Source of the DNA: Planctomycetota bacterium | GTDB lineage: Bacteria; Planctomycetota; Phycisphaerae; Phycisphaerales; UBA1924 | Direction: 5' to 3' | Assembly: GCA_033763975.1 (NCBI GenBank) | Contig: JANRJM010000012.1 | Coordinates: forward strand, 124,001 to 188,000 | Length of the DNA stretch: 64,000 bases | Shown: piece by piece, positions 36,917-46,985 of the stretch | How the letters are laid out: every line of letters begins with the position of its first letter | Position numbering within the stretch: position 1 is the first letter of the stretch | The notes under the pieces: model-generated | The model's database searches: none | Seen by the model: only the letters and a program-made list of their open reading frames with translations | Told to the model about the DNA's origin: nothing | Made by a program: the position numbers and the translations under genes

Positions 36917-38035
36917 TCACACCACGCCCGACTTCCCGCCCCGCGCCTTGCGGGGCGCCCGGGCCGCCCCCGCCGTTTCCGACGCTCCCGCCGCCTCCGG
37001 CAAGGGCGCCTCCGATGCGCCGATCTCGTGCCCCGGCGCCGCGGCGGTCGTTCCGTTCACCTCGAAGGTCGTCCCCAGCACGCGCCGGATCGTCCCGGGC
37101 TTGCGCCCGTCCGCCAGCCCGCGCGACAGCCACAACGCCGCCTCATACCCCAGCAACGCCGCGTCCTGGCACACGCACGTCAGCCGGGGCCAGACGTGCG
37201 TCCGCACGTCGCTGTCGTCCATCCCCACCACCGAGAGGTCGCGCGGGATCGACAGCCCCAGCTCCTGCGCCCGGCGCATCACGCCCAGCGTCGTGATCGG
37301 GTTCGTCGCGACCACCGCCGTCGGGGGCGAGGCCATCATCCGGATCGCGTCCACCACGTGCTCGCCCGCGAACAGGCTGTCGGGCTGCTCGAAGATCAGC
37401 GCCGGGTCCACCGGCAGCTTGGCGCAGTACAGCCCGTCGTTGTACGCCCGGCGACGGTCCGCGTGGTCGCTGTCCGTCACATTGTGGATCGCCAGCGCGA
37501 TCCGCCGGTGCCCCAAAGCGATCAGGTGCTCCATCGCCCGGCGGCTGCTCGAGTACGACTCCGCCCGCACGAAGTTGACGCTCTCCTCGTCGAAGTGCTC
37601 CGCCACCACCACCGCCGGGAAGCGCTCCGCCGCGATCTGCGTGATCGTCGAGCGGTTCCGGCGCGAGCACCGCAGGATCACCCCGCGCACGCCCTTGCGC
37701 ATGAAGAACTGCGTGTACGACTCCGACGCCACCCGGTCGCGGCGCAGGCTCAGCAGCTTGAGGTCGAACTGCTGCTCGCCCAGCCCCCGCATGATGCCCG
37801 CCAGCAGCGCGGGCTCGAACGACCCGTAGTCCGTCCGCACCGGCTCGTCCGGGTACGCCAGCGCGATCACGTTCGCGTGCCGCCGCCCCACCTTCGGAAA
37901 GTAATCCGTCGCGTCGATGTACGCCAGCACCCGCTCGCGCGTCGCGCGCCCCACGTCCGGATGCCCGTTCAGCACCCGCGACACCGTCGCCGCCGACAGC
38001 TCGAGCTCCTTCGCGATGGCCCGCACCGATGACAC
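36917..38035 (-). CDS. LacI-family transcriptional regulator
   Basis: 372 residues. The N-terminal helix-turn-helix (VRAIAKELELSAATVSRVLN, about 4-23) with the hinge helix is typical of LacI/GalR repressors, and the rest is a periplasmic-binding-like sugar sensor (VVATNPITTLGVMRRAQELG, LSVVGMDDSDV). The C-terminal 40 residues are an Ala/Gly/Pro-rich basic tail not usual in the family. It is the first gene of the sugar operon and is followed after 71 bp by the dockerin binding protein. It likely controls this operon and perhaps the GH17/PEP-CTERM/GH16 genes. Confidence 0.93.
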   Translation of the reverse strand: MSSVRAIAKELELSAATVSRVLNGHPDVGRATRERVLAYIDATDYFPKVGRRHANVIALAYPDEPVRTDYGSFEPALLAGIMRGLGEQQFDLKLLSLRRDRVASESYTQFFMRKGVRGVILRCSRRNRSTITQIAAERFPAVVVAEHFDEESVNFVRAESYSSSRRAMEHLIALGHRRIALAIHNVTDSDHADRRRAYNDGLYCAKLPVDPALIFEQPDSLFAGEHVVDAIRMMASPPTAVVATNPITTLGVMRRAQELGLSIPRDLSVVGMDDSDVRTHVWPRLTCVCQDAALLGYEAALWLSRGLADGRKPGTIRRVLGTTFEVNGTTAAAPGHEIGASEAPLPEAAGASETAGAARAPRKARGGKSGVV

Positions 38036-38123
38036 GCCGCTCGCCTCGCTTTCGACTCAACGGCCCATCGCCGCCCGGTGCGCCCCCGGCCCGCGCGGGC
38101 CGTGTCCCGGAAGTGTTCCAGGC

Positions 38124-38166
38124 ACCGTACCGGAATCCGCCGGAGGTGTCAATGCACATCTGACAC
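38124..38166 (-). promoter_or_regulatory. Promoter TTGACA-N17-TACGGT overlapped by an inverted repeat, candidate LacI operator
   Basis: On the minus strand the perfect -35 is at 38152-38147 and the -10 at 38129-38124. A perfect inverted repeat GTGTCA-N9-TGACAC (38146-38151 and 38161-38166) covers the -35 box. It lies about 90 bp upstream of the LacI start. Autoregulation of the operon through this site is inference. Confidence 0.55.
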
Positions 38167-38355
38167 GATCTTCATCCGCCGCGCCCGCGTGTGCTCCTGT
38201 CCGCGTTCTCCCCTTCCATTCCGCTCTCTCGGGCGTTCCGCCCGCCGGCCCTGTCGCCCCCTCCCGCCCCGCCTCGCGCCGTCCCGCCCCCGGCCCTCCG
38301 GGCTCCAGCAGCGTGCGTCCCGGCGTTCCGACGCGTAACAGCCCGCCAGCCTACC

Positions 38356-38391
38356 GAAACAGTTGCAGCCGCCGGCCCCGCCCGGTACAGT
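38356..38391 (+). promoter_or_regulatory. GH17 promoter with GAAACAGTTGCAG element
   Basis: GAAACAG (38356-38362) directly abuts a -35-like TTGCAG (38363-38368), and TACAGT follows at 38386-38391 after 17 bp. The start codon is at 38442. The same GAAACwGTTGCA stretch overlaps the -35 of the PEP-CTERM gene at 40484-40471. Confidence 0.45.
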
Positions 38392-38441
38392 CGCGCACGT
38401 CCGCCCGTCGCCGGATTCTTCCCACCCCTCGAGGACCAGCC

Positions 38442-39566
38442 ATGGCCACAGCCCTCCGGTTCGCCCAGATCGCCCGCGCCGCCTCGCTGCTGTGCCTGGC
38501 CGGTTGCGTCGCCGGTGCCCAGCCCGCCACACAGCCCCCCGCCACGCGTGCCCCCGCCGGTGGGAGCATCGCCGCACCGAGCGATCAGCGCCCGTTCCGC
38601 CTCGTCAACACGCCGCAGGCCTGGGGGGGCGTCGGGGTGTGCTACGGCCCGCACCGCGACGGGCAGTTTCCCGAGGGGCCCTCGCCCACCGAGGCCCAGA
38701 TCCGCGAAGACCTGCACATCATGGCGCGCCACTGGAGCATGCTCCGCGTCTACGCCGCCCGCGGATCCGCCGAGATCGTCTGTCGCCTCATCCGGGCCGA
38801 GAAACTCCCGCTCAAGGTCCTCGTGGGCGCCTGGATCGCCCAGGAGTCGATTCCCAACGCCGACGGCACGCCCGGGCCGGTCATCGCCCCCATCGCCGCG
38901 GCCAATCAGGCCGAGGTCGCCGCCGCCGTCCGACTCGCCAACGAGTTCCCGGACGTCGTCGTCGCGCTGAACATCGGCAACGAGGCGCTCGTGAGCTGGT
39001 CGGCCCACCGCGTCGCGCCGTCGGTCGTCAAGGGCTACCTCCGCCAGGCACGCGCCGCGACCACCGTGCCGGTCTCGACGTGCGACACCGAGCTCTACTG
39101 GACGCAGCCCGAAAGCCGCGACATCGCCAGCGAGTGCGACTACCTCGCCCTGCACGCGTACGCGATGTGGAACGGGCAGTCGCTCACCGACTCGTTCGCC
39201 TGGACGCGCGACCGCATCGCCGCCGTGCACGCCATGCACCCCGACCTGCCGATCGTCATCACCGAGATCGGCTGGGCCACCGACAAGGGCACCACCGGCG
39301 ACCAGGCGCGGCTCATCACCGCGGTCCCCAACGAGCGCGACCAGGAGATCTTCTTCCGCGCGCTGCGCGACTGGGCCATCGAGCACCGCCAGCCCTACTT
39401 CTTCTTCGAGGCGTTCGACGAGAACTGGAAGGGCGGGCCCGAGCCCTCCGAGGTCGAGAAGCACTGGGGCGTGTACAACGCCGATCGCACGCCCAAACTG
39501 CTCTTCCGCCCGCACCCCGGCGCGCCGGCGCCGTTCCCGCCCGACGCCGCGCCCGCGAAGAAGTAG
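38442..39566 (+). CDS. GH17-type beta-1,3-glucanase lipoprotein
   Basis: 374 residues from ATG 38442 (GAGGA upstream). The N-terminus carries a lipobox LCLAGC, so the protein should be membrane-anchored by lipid. The body is a TIM-barrel with the GH17 landmarks: acid/base Glu in NIGNEAL (E181) and nucleophile Glu in VITEIGW (E275). GH17 enzymes hydrolyse or transglycosylate beta-1,3-glucans; the bacterial members are often lipoproteins in laminarin loci. The tail is Pro/Ala-rich. It stands between the LacI operon and the GH16 gene. Assignment to GH17 is from motifs; relation to other clan GH-A families cannot be fully excluded. Confidence 0.85.
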   Translation: MATALRFAQIARAASLLCLAGCVAGAQPATQPPATRAPAGGSIAAPSDQRPFRLVNTPQAWGGVGVCYGPHRDGQFPEGPSPTEAQIREDLHIMARHWSMLRVYAARGSAEIVCRLIRAEKLPLKVLVGAWIAQESIPNADGTPGPVIAPIAAANQAEVAAAVRLANEFPDVVVALNIGNEALVSWSAHRVAPSVVKGYLRQARAATTVPVSTCDTELYWTQPESRDIASECDYLALHAYAMWNGQSLTDSFAWTRDRIAAVHAMHPDLPIVITEIGWATDKGTTGDQARLITAVPNERDQEIFFRALRDWAIEHRQPYFFFEAFDENWKGGPEPSEVEKHWGVYNADRTPKLLFRPHPGAPAPFPPDAAPAKK

Positions 39567-39653
39567 CCCGCCCTGCACCACGCCATACAGCACGTCCCAA
39601 CACGCCCGCGTCGGCGCCGCGGCCCGCGCGCTCGCTGCTCGAGAAGCCGTTCC

Positions 39654-39688
39654 AAAAAGAAAACCGGCCCCCGCGCGCGCAGGGGCCG
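39654..39688 (-). terminator. Rho-independent terminator after the PEP-CTERM gene
   Basis: The 7-bp stem CGGCCCC/GGGGCCG (39682-39688 with 39665-39671) is followed on the minus strand by TTTTCTTTTT (39663-39654). Confidence 0.75.
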
Positions 39689-39747
39689 ATCGTGCACTGC
39701 GATTGAAGCGTCGCCCCGCGGCCGCCGCGGGGGAGTGTGCCCTGTGC

Positions 39748-40380
39748 TCAGGCCCGGCGACGACGCGCCATGACCAGCCCGCCCATGCCCAGCAGCGCCA
39801 GGCTCGCGGGCGAGGGGACCGCGGCGAGGTCGTCGAAGAACGCGGCCCCGCCGTTGAAGTTCGGCTGCACGAACAGCGCGAACAGCTCGACGGTCACGGT
39901 GCCGGCCGGCGCCACGCCGTTCGCCGACAGCGCGTGCCACTGATCCTGCACCGTCGCGTTCGTGATGAACGCGGACTCGGCGAACCCGATCTCCGCGTTG
40001 GCCGCGTTCTTGAACGCGATCTTCAGCAGGGCGAAGTTCTCGGCCTGCATGGCGTCGGCGCTCGAGTTGAGCCCGTAGCCCGAGAGCGACCACTGCTCGC
40101 CGGCCGACGCCGGGAACACCTGGAACGCGCCCGACACGCCGGGGAACGTGCCGAACTGCTTCAGCGCGCCCGTGCCGCTGCGGGGCCCGACCGGCGCGGG
40201 GTTCGGCGTCGAAACAGTGAACACGTTGCCGAACGTGATCCAGCCGGGCGAGCCGCCGAAATCACCGTTGCCCGGGGCCGTCCCCGTCTCAAAGCCGGGA
40301 TTCACCAGCACGCTCGCCTGCGCGGTCGACGCCAGCAGGCCCGCGCACACCGTCACGAACAACGCACTCGTACAACGCAT
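39748..40380 (-). CDS. PEP-CTERM-like secreted protein with one carbohydrate-binding-like domain
   Basis: 210 residues. A signal peptide (to AQAS) is followed by one beta domain (NPGFETG to FFDDL) that is clearly related to the two domains of the dockerin protein at 35619-36845: both have SGxF-Q-F-AS, NFALLKIxF or NFAVLNIEW, VAPAGTV and a terminal FFDD/WWDD strand. The C-terminus is VPSPASLALLGMGGLVMARRRRA, a PEP-CTERM-type sorting tail (short motif, hydrophobic helix, Arg cluster) for exosortase-linked export. Thus the same binding domain uses two different anchors in one locus. It is divergent from the GH16 gene. Confidence 0.85.
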   Translation of the reverse strand: MRCTSALFVTVCAGLLASTAQASVLVNPGFETGTAPGNGDFGGSPGWITFGNVFTVSTPNPAPVGPRSGTGALKQFGTFPGVSGAFQVFPASAGEQWSLSGYGLNSSADAMQAENFALLKIAFKNAANAEIGFAESAFITNATVQDQWHALSANGVAPAGTVTVELFALFVQPNFNGGAAFFDDLAAVPSPASLALLGMGGLVMARRRRA

Positions 40381-40447
40381 GACTCTCTCTCCTTTTCGCG
40401 AACCAGGGCGGCGTTCGCCGGGCTTCGGCCCGAATGCCGCGTCCGCT

Positions 40448-40484
40448 ACTCTACCGCGGGATACCGAAACCTTGCAACAGTTTC
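40448..40484 (-). promoter_or_regulatory. PEP-CTERM gene promoter with GAAACTGTTGCA element
   Basis: On the minus strand GAAACTG (40484-40478) abuts TTGCAA (40477-40472), with a -10-like TAGAGT at 40453-40448 after 18 bp. Another TGAAAC lies 11 bp further upstream. The arrangement copies that of the GH17 promoter. Confidence 0.45.
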
Positions 40485-40629
40485 AGCGCGGTTTCAACGC
40501 ATTTTCCCCGCCGGACGCGCCCCCCGACCCCGCCCGCATCACCCCAATCCGCCCGCACCTGCCCTTCTTTCCCATCCCCCCGCGCCATCCGCCCGCATCT
40601 ACCCCCCCGGCGAATGTGCGCAAGCCTAC

Positions 40630-40657
40630 TGGAATCGTTCCGGTCCTTTGGTACGCT
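40630..40657 (+). promoter_or_regulatory. Possible GH16 promoter ending in TACGCT
   Basis: A TACGCTG -10-like box lies at 40652-40657, with only a weak -35 (TGGAAT, 40630-40635) at 16-bp spacing, 48 bp before ATG 40706. Confidence 0.3.
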
Positions 40658-40705
40658 GCGCCACGCCGCGAGCCGGCCCCCCTGCGCCGCGCGGTGGAGT
40701 CATCC

Positions 40706-42145
<1,440 letters not shown>

Positions 42146-42185
42146 GCGCACCCCGCCCCACGCGAGCGACGACCCGCCCGCGCAG

Positions 42186-42214
42186 AAAAAGACCCCGGCG
42201 ACGCCGCCGGGGTC
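42186..42214 (-). terminator. Rho-independent terminator after the 42257 dockerin gene
   Basis: The 10-bp stem GACCCCGGCG/CGCCGGGGTC (42205-42214 with 42191-42200) is followed on the minus strand by CTTTTT up to 42186. The plus side lacks a T-tract, so it serves the minus-strand gene. Confidence 0.85.
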
Positions 42215-42256
42215 TGTGTGCTCATCGAACTCTCACGAACCTCGTCAGCCCGTCAC

Positions 42257-44371
42257 TCAGGGGCAGTTCGCCCCGCCGACGACCTGCTCCAGCGACGCGA
42301 TGTCGTCCTGGTCCACGTTGCCGTCGCGGTTGAAGTCCGGATCGACGCCCCCGCCCAGGCACGACGGATCACCCGCGACAGCCTGCGCCAGGCACGCGAT
42401 GTCGTCCTGGTCCACGTTCCCGTCCGCGTTCACGTCGGGGTCGCACGGCGGCGCCGACTCGACCGGAACCACCACGTACTGCGTGCCGTCGATCTGGCTG
42501 AAGTCGATCACCGAAGGCTCGCCCAGGTCCGGCGCGAAGTCGGCGCCGACCGGCGTGGGCAGCCCGCCCAGCACCTGGTTCGACACGAAGTCGTGCGCCT
42601 GCCCGTTGATGAACCCCGCGACCTTCACGCTCGACGACCCGTCCCAGCCGAGCTCGGCCAGGTCCAGTTCCAGTTCGATGCCCGTCGTGACGAGCCCCGC
42701 CCCCGAGACGTCGATCGGCAGCGTCGTGCCCGACACGCCCAGGATGTTGTTGTTGTCGATCGTGGCGCGCAGCCGCCCGGCGAACTGCGCGTCCGGCGTC
42801 ACGTTGCGCTCGGGCAGCGTCGGGGGCACCTGCAGCGGGACCCAGTCGGCCATCAGGCGCGGCGGGCCGTCGGTCGAGAGCACCGTTCCCTCGGCGTCGA
42901 AGAACTGGTACTCGGCGTACGTGGCGATCAGGCTCACGGGGTCGTTCTGCGACTTCTCGCCGCCGTAGTTCGCCGAGTAGTCGGCCATGAACCCGCTGTT
43001 GAGGCGCGGGCCGTCGGCACGCAGCGTCGCCGCGTTGATGTAGATGTCGACGGGGTCGTTGCCGTTGGTGATCCCGATGTAGTAGTCCGCGAAGAAGTCG
43101 CTCTCGAAGCGCAGGCCCGCCCCGGCGTTCGGGGCGCCGCCGCCGCCGTTGCCCATGCGGTTGAGCCCGTCGTAGTCGATGTTCACGTTGTCGCCGCGGA
43201 GCTGGTTCTGCCCATCGGCCGGGTTGACGTCCAGGAACAGGTCGAGCTTGTTGAAGTTGTTCTCGAGGTTGCCCGTGAGCAGCAGGTACAGCTTCCCGTT
43301 CTCGATTCTCCCGTACAGCCCGTCGAGCTCCGAGCCCACCGCGATGTCGCGGCTGGGCGTCGTCGCGCCCGACGACGTGCCCACACCCGCGACGTTGCTG
43401 TTGTTCAGCGAGGCGCGCACGTTGGCGAGCTCGCCCGTCGGCGTCCCGCCGGTGAACGTGCCCGTGGGCGAGGGGCACGTGTTCGTGCCCAGGTACGTGC
43501 CCACGCCCGGGGTCGCGACCGGGTCGTCGGGCAGCGTGACGTTGTCGACGTAGAAGTCGCCCCCGCTCCCGCACGCCACGAAGAACGTCTGCTCGGGCAC
43601 GAACCCGGGCTCGAACGTCAGCCCGTTGCCCGCGCCCGCGGCGCTCTCCGAGAGCGATCCGAGCAGGTTGAACGAGTGCGCCGAGTTGCCGAAGAGCAGA
43701 CGCTGCTGCCCGCCCGGCTGCGTGTCAAAGAAGATCAGCAGCTTGTTGTAGTTGTGCAGGTTCCCGCCGAAGAACAGGTACAGATCGGTGCCGACCACCA
43801 TCGCGTACATGTTGTCCAGCTCGCTGCCGTTGGCGCCCTGGCCCGTCGCGACCGTGTTGTCACCCTCGGTCGTCGCCCGGTTCTGCACCCACACGCGGGC
43901 GCCCGACCACTCCGGCTCCAGGATCGAGCCGTTGATCGTCGGCGCGGTCGTGCGCGTGGCGGGGAACACCGTCAGGGTCTGCGTCTCCGCGATCGCGCCG
44001 AAGTTCGCCGCGCGCGCATCGCCGATGCGCGACATCGCGTACGTCGCGTCCAGCCCGCCCGTCACCTGGTTCGAGATCAGCCGGCCCGAGTCGCGGAGCA
44101 CGAACGCCATCATCTTGATGCCGACCGCCAGGTCGGGGTTGCCCAGCTGCGCCAGCGGGATCTTCATCTCCACGCCCGTCGCCACGTCCGCCGGGTCGCC
44201 CGGCGTGCCGCTCACCCCGCCGATGTTGTTCCCGAACGTCGTCGGTTGGTTCTGCACCCACTTGATGTTGCCGTACGTATCGCCCGACAGTGATCCGTCG
44301 ATCGTCGGCTGCGCCACCGCCGCGCCCGCGATCGAGGAAAGAACGCCCGCCGTAATCAAACTCCGATTCAT
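42257..44371 (-). CDS. Large secreted protein of unknown function with dockerin
   Basis: 704 residues from ATG 44371 (GGAGG upstream, signal peptide to AVAQ). Three or four similar beta-rich segments recur, each beginning like TIDGSL and containing NNxxGVxGT and a GIELELDLAELG or GVEMKIPLAQLG strand, with NYNKLLIFFDT and NFNKLDLFLDV as internal echoes. These resemble family 9-like or DOMON-like surface sugar-binding folds, but no family is firmly recognised and no catalytic motif is seen. The dockerin (643-704) has the CLGGGVDPDF linker. Lying beside GH16, it may be a further glycan-binding component. It has its own promoter and terminator. Confidence 0.75.
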   Translation of the reverse strand: MNRSLITAGVLSSIAGAAVAQPTIDGSLSGDTYGNIKWVQNQPTTFGNNIGGVSGTPGDPADVATGVEMKIPLAQLGNPDLAVGIKMMAFVLRDSGRLISNQVTGGLDATYAMSRIGDARAANFGAIAETQTLTVFPATRTTAPTINGSILEPEWSGARVWVQNRATTEGDNTVATGQGANGSELDNMYAMVVGTDLYLFFGGNLHNYNKLLIFFDTQPGGQQRLLFGNSAHSFNLLGSLSESAAGAGNGLTFEPGFVPEQTFFVACGSGGDFYVDNVTLPDDPVATPGVGTYLGTNTCPSPTGTFTGGTPTGELANVRASLNNSNVAGVGTSSGATTPSRDIAVGSELDGLYGRIENGKLYLLLTGNLENNFNKLDLFLDVNPADGQNQLRGDNVNIDYDGLNRMGNGGGGAPNAGAGLRFESDFFADYYIGITNGNDPVDIYINAATLRADGPRLNSGFMADYSANYGGEKSQNDPVSLIATYAEYQFFDAEGTVLSTDGPPRLMADWVPLQVPPTLPERNVTPDAQFAGRLRATIDNNNILGVSGTTLPIDVSGAGLVTTGIELELDLAELGWDGSSSVKVAGFINGQAHDFVSNQVLGGLPTPVGADFAPDLGEPSVIDFSQIDGTQYVVVPVESAPPCDPDVNADGNVDQDDIACLAQAVAGDPSCLGGGVDPDFNRDGNVDQDDIASLEQVVGGANCP

Positions 44372-44493
44372 CTCAACCTCCGCTATGCAAAGCCGACCTG
44401 CGACACGCGACGCGCCGCGCAGTACACCCCGGAGCGGCACCCGGTGTGCCGCGACGAGAACCGGCGGCCTCAACGCACGCCGCCGCGTGTCGC

Positions 44494-44521
44494 AGTTTAC
44501 GGTTGAATCGCACAGATCCAA
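44494..44521 (-). promoter_or_regulatory. Predicted promoter TTGGAT-N16-TAAACT
   Basis: On the minus strand the -35 is at 44521-44516 and the -10 at 44499-44494, about 120 bp before ATG 44371. The spacing is 16 bp, as in the other dockerin genes. Confidence 0.5.
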
Positions 44522-44704
44522 GGCAATTCTGCACGCCCGCAAACCCCCCGCCCCCGCCTCATGACTCGAAAATCACCCCACCTTGCCCCCAGGAACTCGG
44601 GCTTTCTCGGGCGCCGCTCCCCGCCCGGCCCGGGACCCGTCCCGCCAGTTCAAACCCCCCGGCGCCGCCGTGTGACTTTGGGCCGCCGAGGGCCATCAGA
44701 ATGC

Positions 44705-44733
44705 TTGACCCGTGTGCCATTTACCAGTAGGGT
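44705..44733 (+). promoter_or_regulatory. Predicted promoter TTGACC-N17-TAGGGT
   Basis: The -35 is at 44705-44710 and the -10 at 44728-44733, 58 bp before the prepilin ATG at 44792. The remaining 44372-44700 gap holds only this and the divergent promoter at 44494-44521. Confidence 0.55.
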
Positions 44734-44791
44734 GCACACTGTCGCGGCGCCAGGTTCTCGCGTCGTGTGCGGCCGCCCGCAGGAGGGCTTC

Positions 44792-45754
44792 ATGCAGTCC
44801 GGTTCACGCGCTCGTGGCTTCACGCTCATCGAGTTGCTCGTCGTCATCGCCATCATCGCCCTGCTCATCGGCGTGCTTCTGCCCGCGCTCGGCAAGGCCC
44901 GGTCAGCGGCACGCATCGCCAAATGCCTCTCCAACGTGCGCCAGAACGGCGCCGCCATGATGTACTACGCCAATGACATGAAGGGCTGGTACCCCCTCAT
45001 CCCCCTCAGCGGCGCCGACAAGACCGCCTTCGAAGTGGGCAGCCCGCCCGGCAACCGCTACCTCACCGGCCAGCACCTCCGCGGCGGGCTCGCCGGCTTC
45101 TTCTCCCTCAACCAACTCGGCCAGCGCCTCGACGACGCCGGCACCACCCGGCAGTACCCCGGCACCACCATCCCCTTCTATCCCGGGGGCAGCCCCACCA
45201 ACCCCAGCAACCCCGTCATGCGGGCGTACCTCGATTCCTACGCCGCGCTCTACTGCCCCGCCGACGCCGAGGACGCCTACTACGGACCCCTGTACCCCAG
45301 CACCAGCAACAACACCTACGCCGGGCGCCCCCGCGTCAGGCCGCAGATCGCCGCCTCCGAGACCGAGGTCTGCTCCGTCAACATCAGTTACCTCTACATC
45401 GCCGGCCTCCGCACCGATGAGCCCAAGGTCCTCGCCGTCGTCCCGCTCTTCGGCGATGAAACCAACGGGCCCGATATCTCCACCGACGCCTTCTGGGGCG
45501 GCGGCGGCACCGGCGGCCCCAACGCCGACCTCGTCGGAACCACCCCGGGTCGCTTCGCCAAGGTCGACAACCACGGCGTCGCCGGCGGGAACTACGCCTT
45601 CACCGACGGCAGCGCCAGCTTCGTGAAGGACGACATCCAGTCCGTCTTCTTCGAACGCCGCGACCCCTCCAACCCCAACGCCCCGCCCGTCGGCCCCCGC
45701 AGCATCAACGCGATGGACCCCTTCCGCAGCAGCCGGGTCTTCACAATCGACTGA
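44792..45754 (+). CDS. Prepilin-like protein (N-terminal methylation motif)
   Basis: 320 residues from ATG 44792 with a strong AGGAGG site. The short basic leader ends RARG, followed by [18 protein letters not shown] and [20 protein letters not shown], a complete prepilin cleavage and helix signature. Near the C-terminus [13 protein letters not shown] takes the place of the ADGH motif. It is the first gene of a plus-strand group, 71 bp before an RbsC-type permease. A prepilin of the same kind sits in the other sugar-import operon (33355-34326). Confidence 0.9.
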   Translation: MQSGSRARGFTLIELLVVIAIIALLIGVLLPALGKARSAARIAKCLSNVRQNGAAMMYYANDMKGWYPLIPLSGADKTAFEVGSPPGNRYLTGQHLRGGLAGFFSLNQLGQRLDDAGTTRQYPGTTIPFYPGGSPTNPSNPVMRAYLDSYAALYCPADAEDAYYGPLYPSTSNNTYAGRPRVRPQIAASETEVCSVNISYLYIAGLRTDEPKVLAVVPLFGDETNGPDISTDAFWGGGGTGGPNADLVGTTPGRFAKVDNHGVAGGNYAFTDGSASFVKDDIQSVFFERRDPSNPNAPPVGPRSINAMDPFRSSRVFTID

Positions 45755-45825
45755 CCACGCCCCCAGGCCGACGCCGTCCCCGTCCGGGTGGTACGCTGTC
45801 GCCCCCTGCCCGCTCGGGCAGGCGC

Positions 45826-46959
45826 GTGAGAGCCCGACCCGTGCCCGAAGCCGCGGTTACCCCCACATCCCGACCGTCGCTCCTCCGCCGCCTCGTCGCG
45901 GCCCCGGAATCCGGCTTGGTGCTCGTCATCCTCCTGGTGATGATCACCCTCACCGTCTTCGGAGGCACCAAAGAGAAACGCATCCGCGACGCCGACACCG
46001 GCGAGTGGACCAAACTCACCGTCAACCGCTTCCTCGACTTTGAGAACCTCGTCCTCGTCGCCAAGGACGCCAGCTTCATCGCCATCATGGCCGTCGGCAT
46101 GACCGCCGTCATCGTCATCGGCGGGATCGATCTCTCCGTCGGCTCGATGTACGCCCTGGCGGCGCTGCTCGGCGCGCTCGCGCTGCGCGCCCTCCAAGGA
46201 CACTGGCTGGGCGTCCCGCCCGGGGGCGCAATCGTCTCCGCCGGCGGTGCCCCGCTCTGGGCCGCCCTCCCCATCGGCCTGGGCGTGTGCTGTCTCGTCG
46301 GCGCCGCGTGCGGCGCCGCCAACGGCGCGCTCGTCGTGGGCCTGCGCGTGCACCCGTTCATCATCACCCTGGGCACCATGGCCGCCCTCCGGGGCGTCGT
46401 GTTCGTCATCACCGGCGGGCTGTCGATCAGCGGCATGCCCGAGTCATTGAGCGCCGGGTTCTTCAAGTCCGAGGTCGCCGGCGTCTACCCCGTCCCCCTG
46501 CTCGTCATGCTCGCCACCGCCGTCGCCGGGCACCTGGTGCTCACCCGCCTCGTGCTCGGGCGGCACGCCTTCGGCATCGGCGGGAACGAGACCGCCGCCC
46601 GCTACGCGGGCATCCCGGTCGGTCGCGTCAAGATCATTGTGCACACGCTCTGCGGGCTGCTCGCGGGCCTCTCCGCCTGCGTCTACGTCGGCTACTACGC
46701 CGCCTTCGAGCCCAACGCCGGCAACGGCTACGAGCTCTCGGTCATCGCCGCGACCGTCATCGGCGGCGCCTCGCTCTCGGGCGGGCGCGGGTCGGCGCTG
46801 GGCGCCGTCCTGGGCGCCATCCTCATCCAACTCATCACCAACGCGATGATCATCCTCGACATCGACAGCAGTTACACGAGTATCGTGATGGGGGCGGCGA
46901 TCGTCATCGCCGTCGTCATGGACCAGACCAAGGCCCGCTTGTCATCGAAACGCGCGTAG
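45826..46959 (+). CDS. Sugar ABC transporter permease, RbsC type
   Basis: 377 residues from GTG 45826; a second GTG at 45841 is an equal candidate because neither has a strong ribosome-binding site. About nine transmembrane helices. Conserved segments GIDLSVGSMYALAALLGA, NGALVVGLRVHPFIITLGTMAALRG, GGNETAARYAGIPVGRVK and VIGGASLSGGRGSALG identify the RbsC/AraH/XylH family of monosaccharide importers. A 60-residue hydrophilic insert follows helix 1. It works with the RbsB and RbsA-like proteins encoded immediately downstream. Confidence 0.93.
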   Translation: MRARPVPEAAVTPTSRPSLLRRLVAAPESGLVLVILLVMITLTVFGGTKEKRIRDADTGEWTKLTVNRFLDFENLVLVAKDASFIAIMAVGMTAVIVIGGIDLSVGSMYALAALLGALALRALQGHWLGVPPGGAIVSAGGAPLWAALPIGLGVCCLVGAACGAANGALVVGLRVHPFIITLGTMAALRGVVFVITGGLSISGMPESLSAGFFKSEVAGVYPVPLLVMLATAVAGHLVLTRLVLGRHAFGIGGNETAARYAGIPVGRVKIIVHTLCGLLAGLSACVYVGYYAAFEPNAGNGYELSVIAATVIGGASLSGGRGSALGAVLGAILIQLITNAMIILDIDSSYTSIVMGAAIVIAVVMDQTKARLSSKRA

Positions 46960-46985
46960 CACCCGCGACACAGGAGTCCCGCCGC

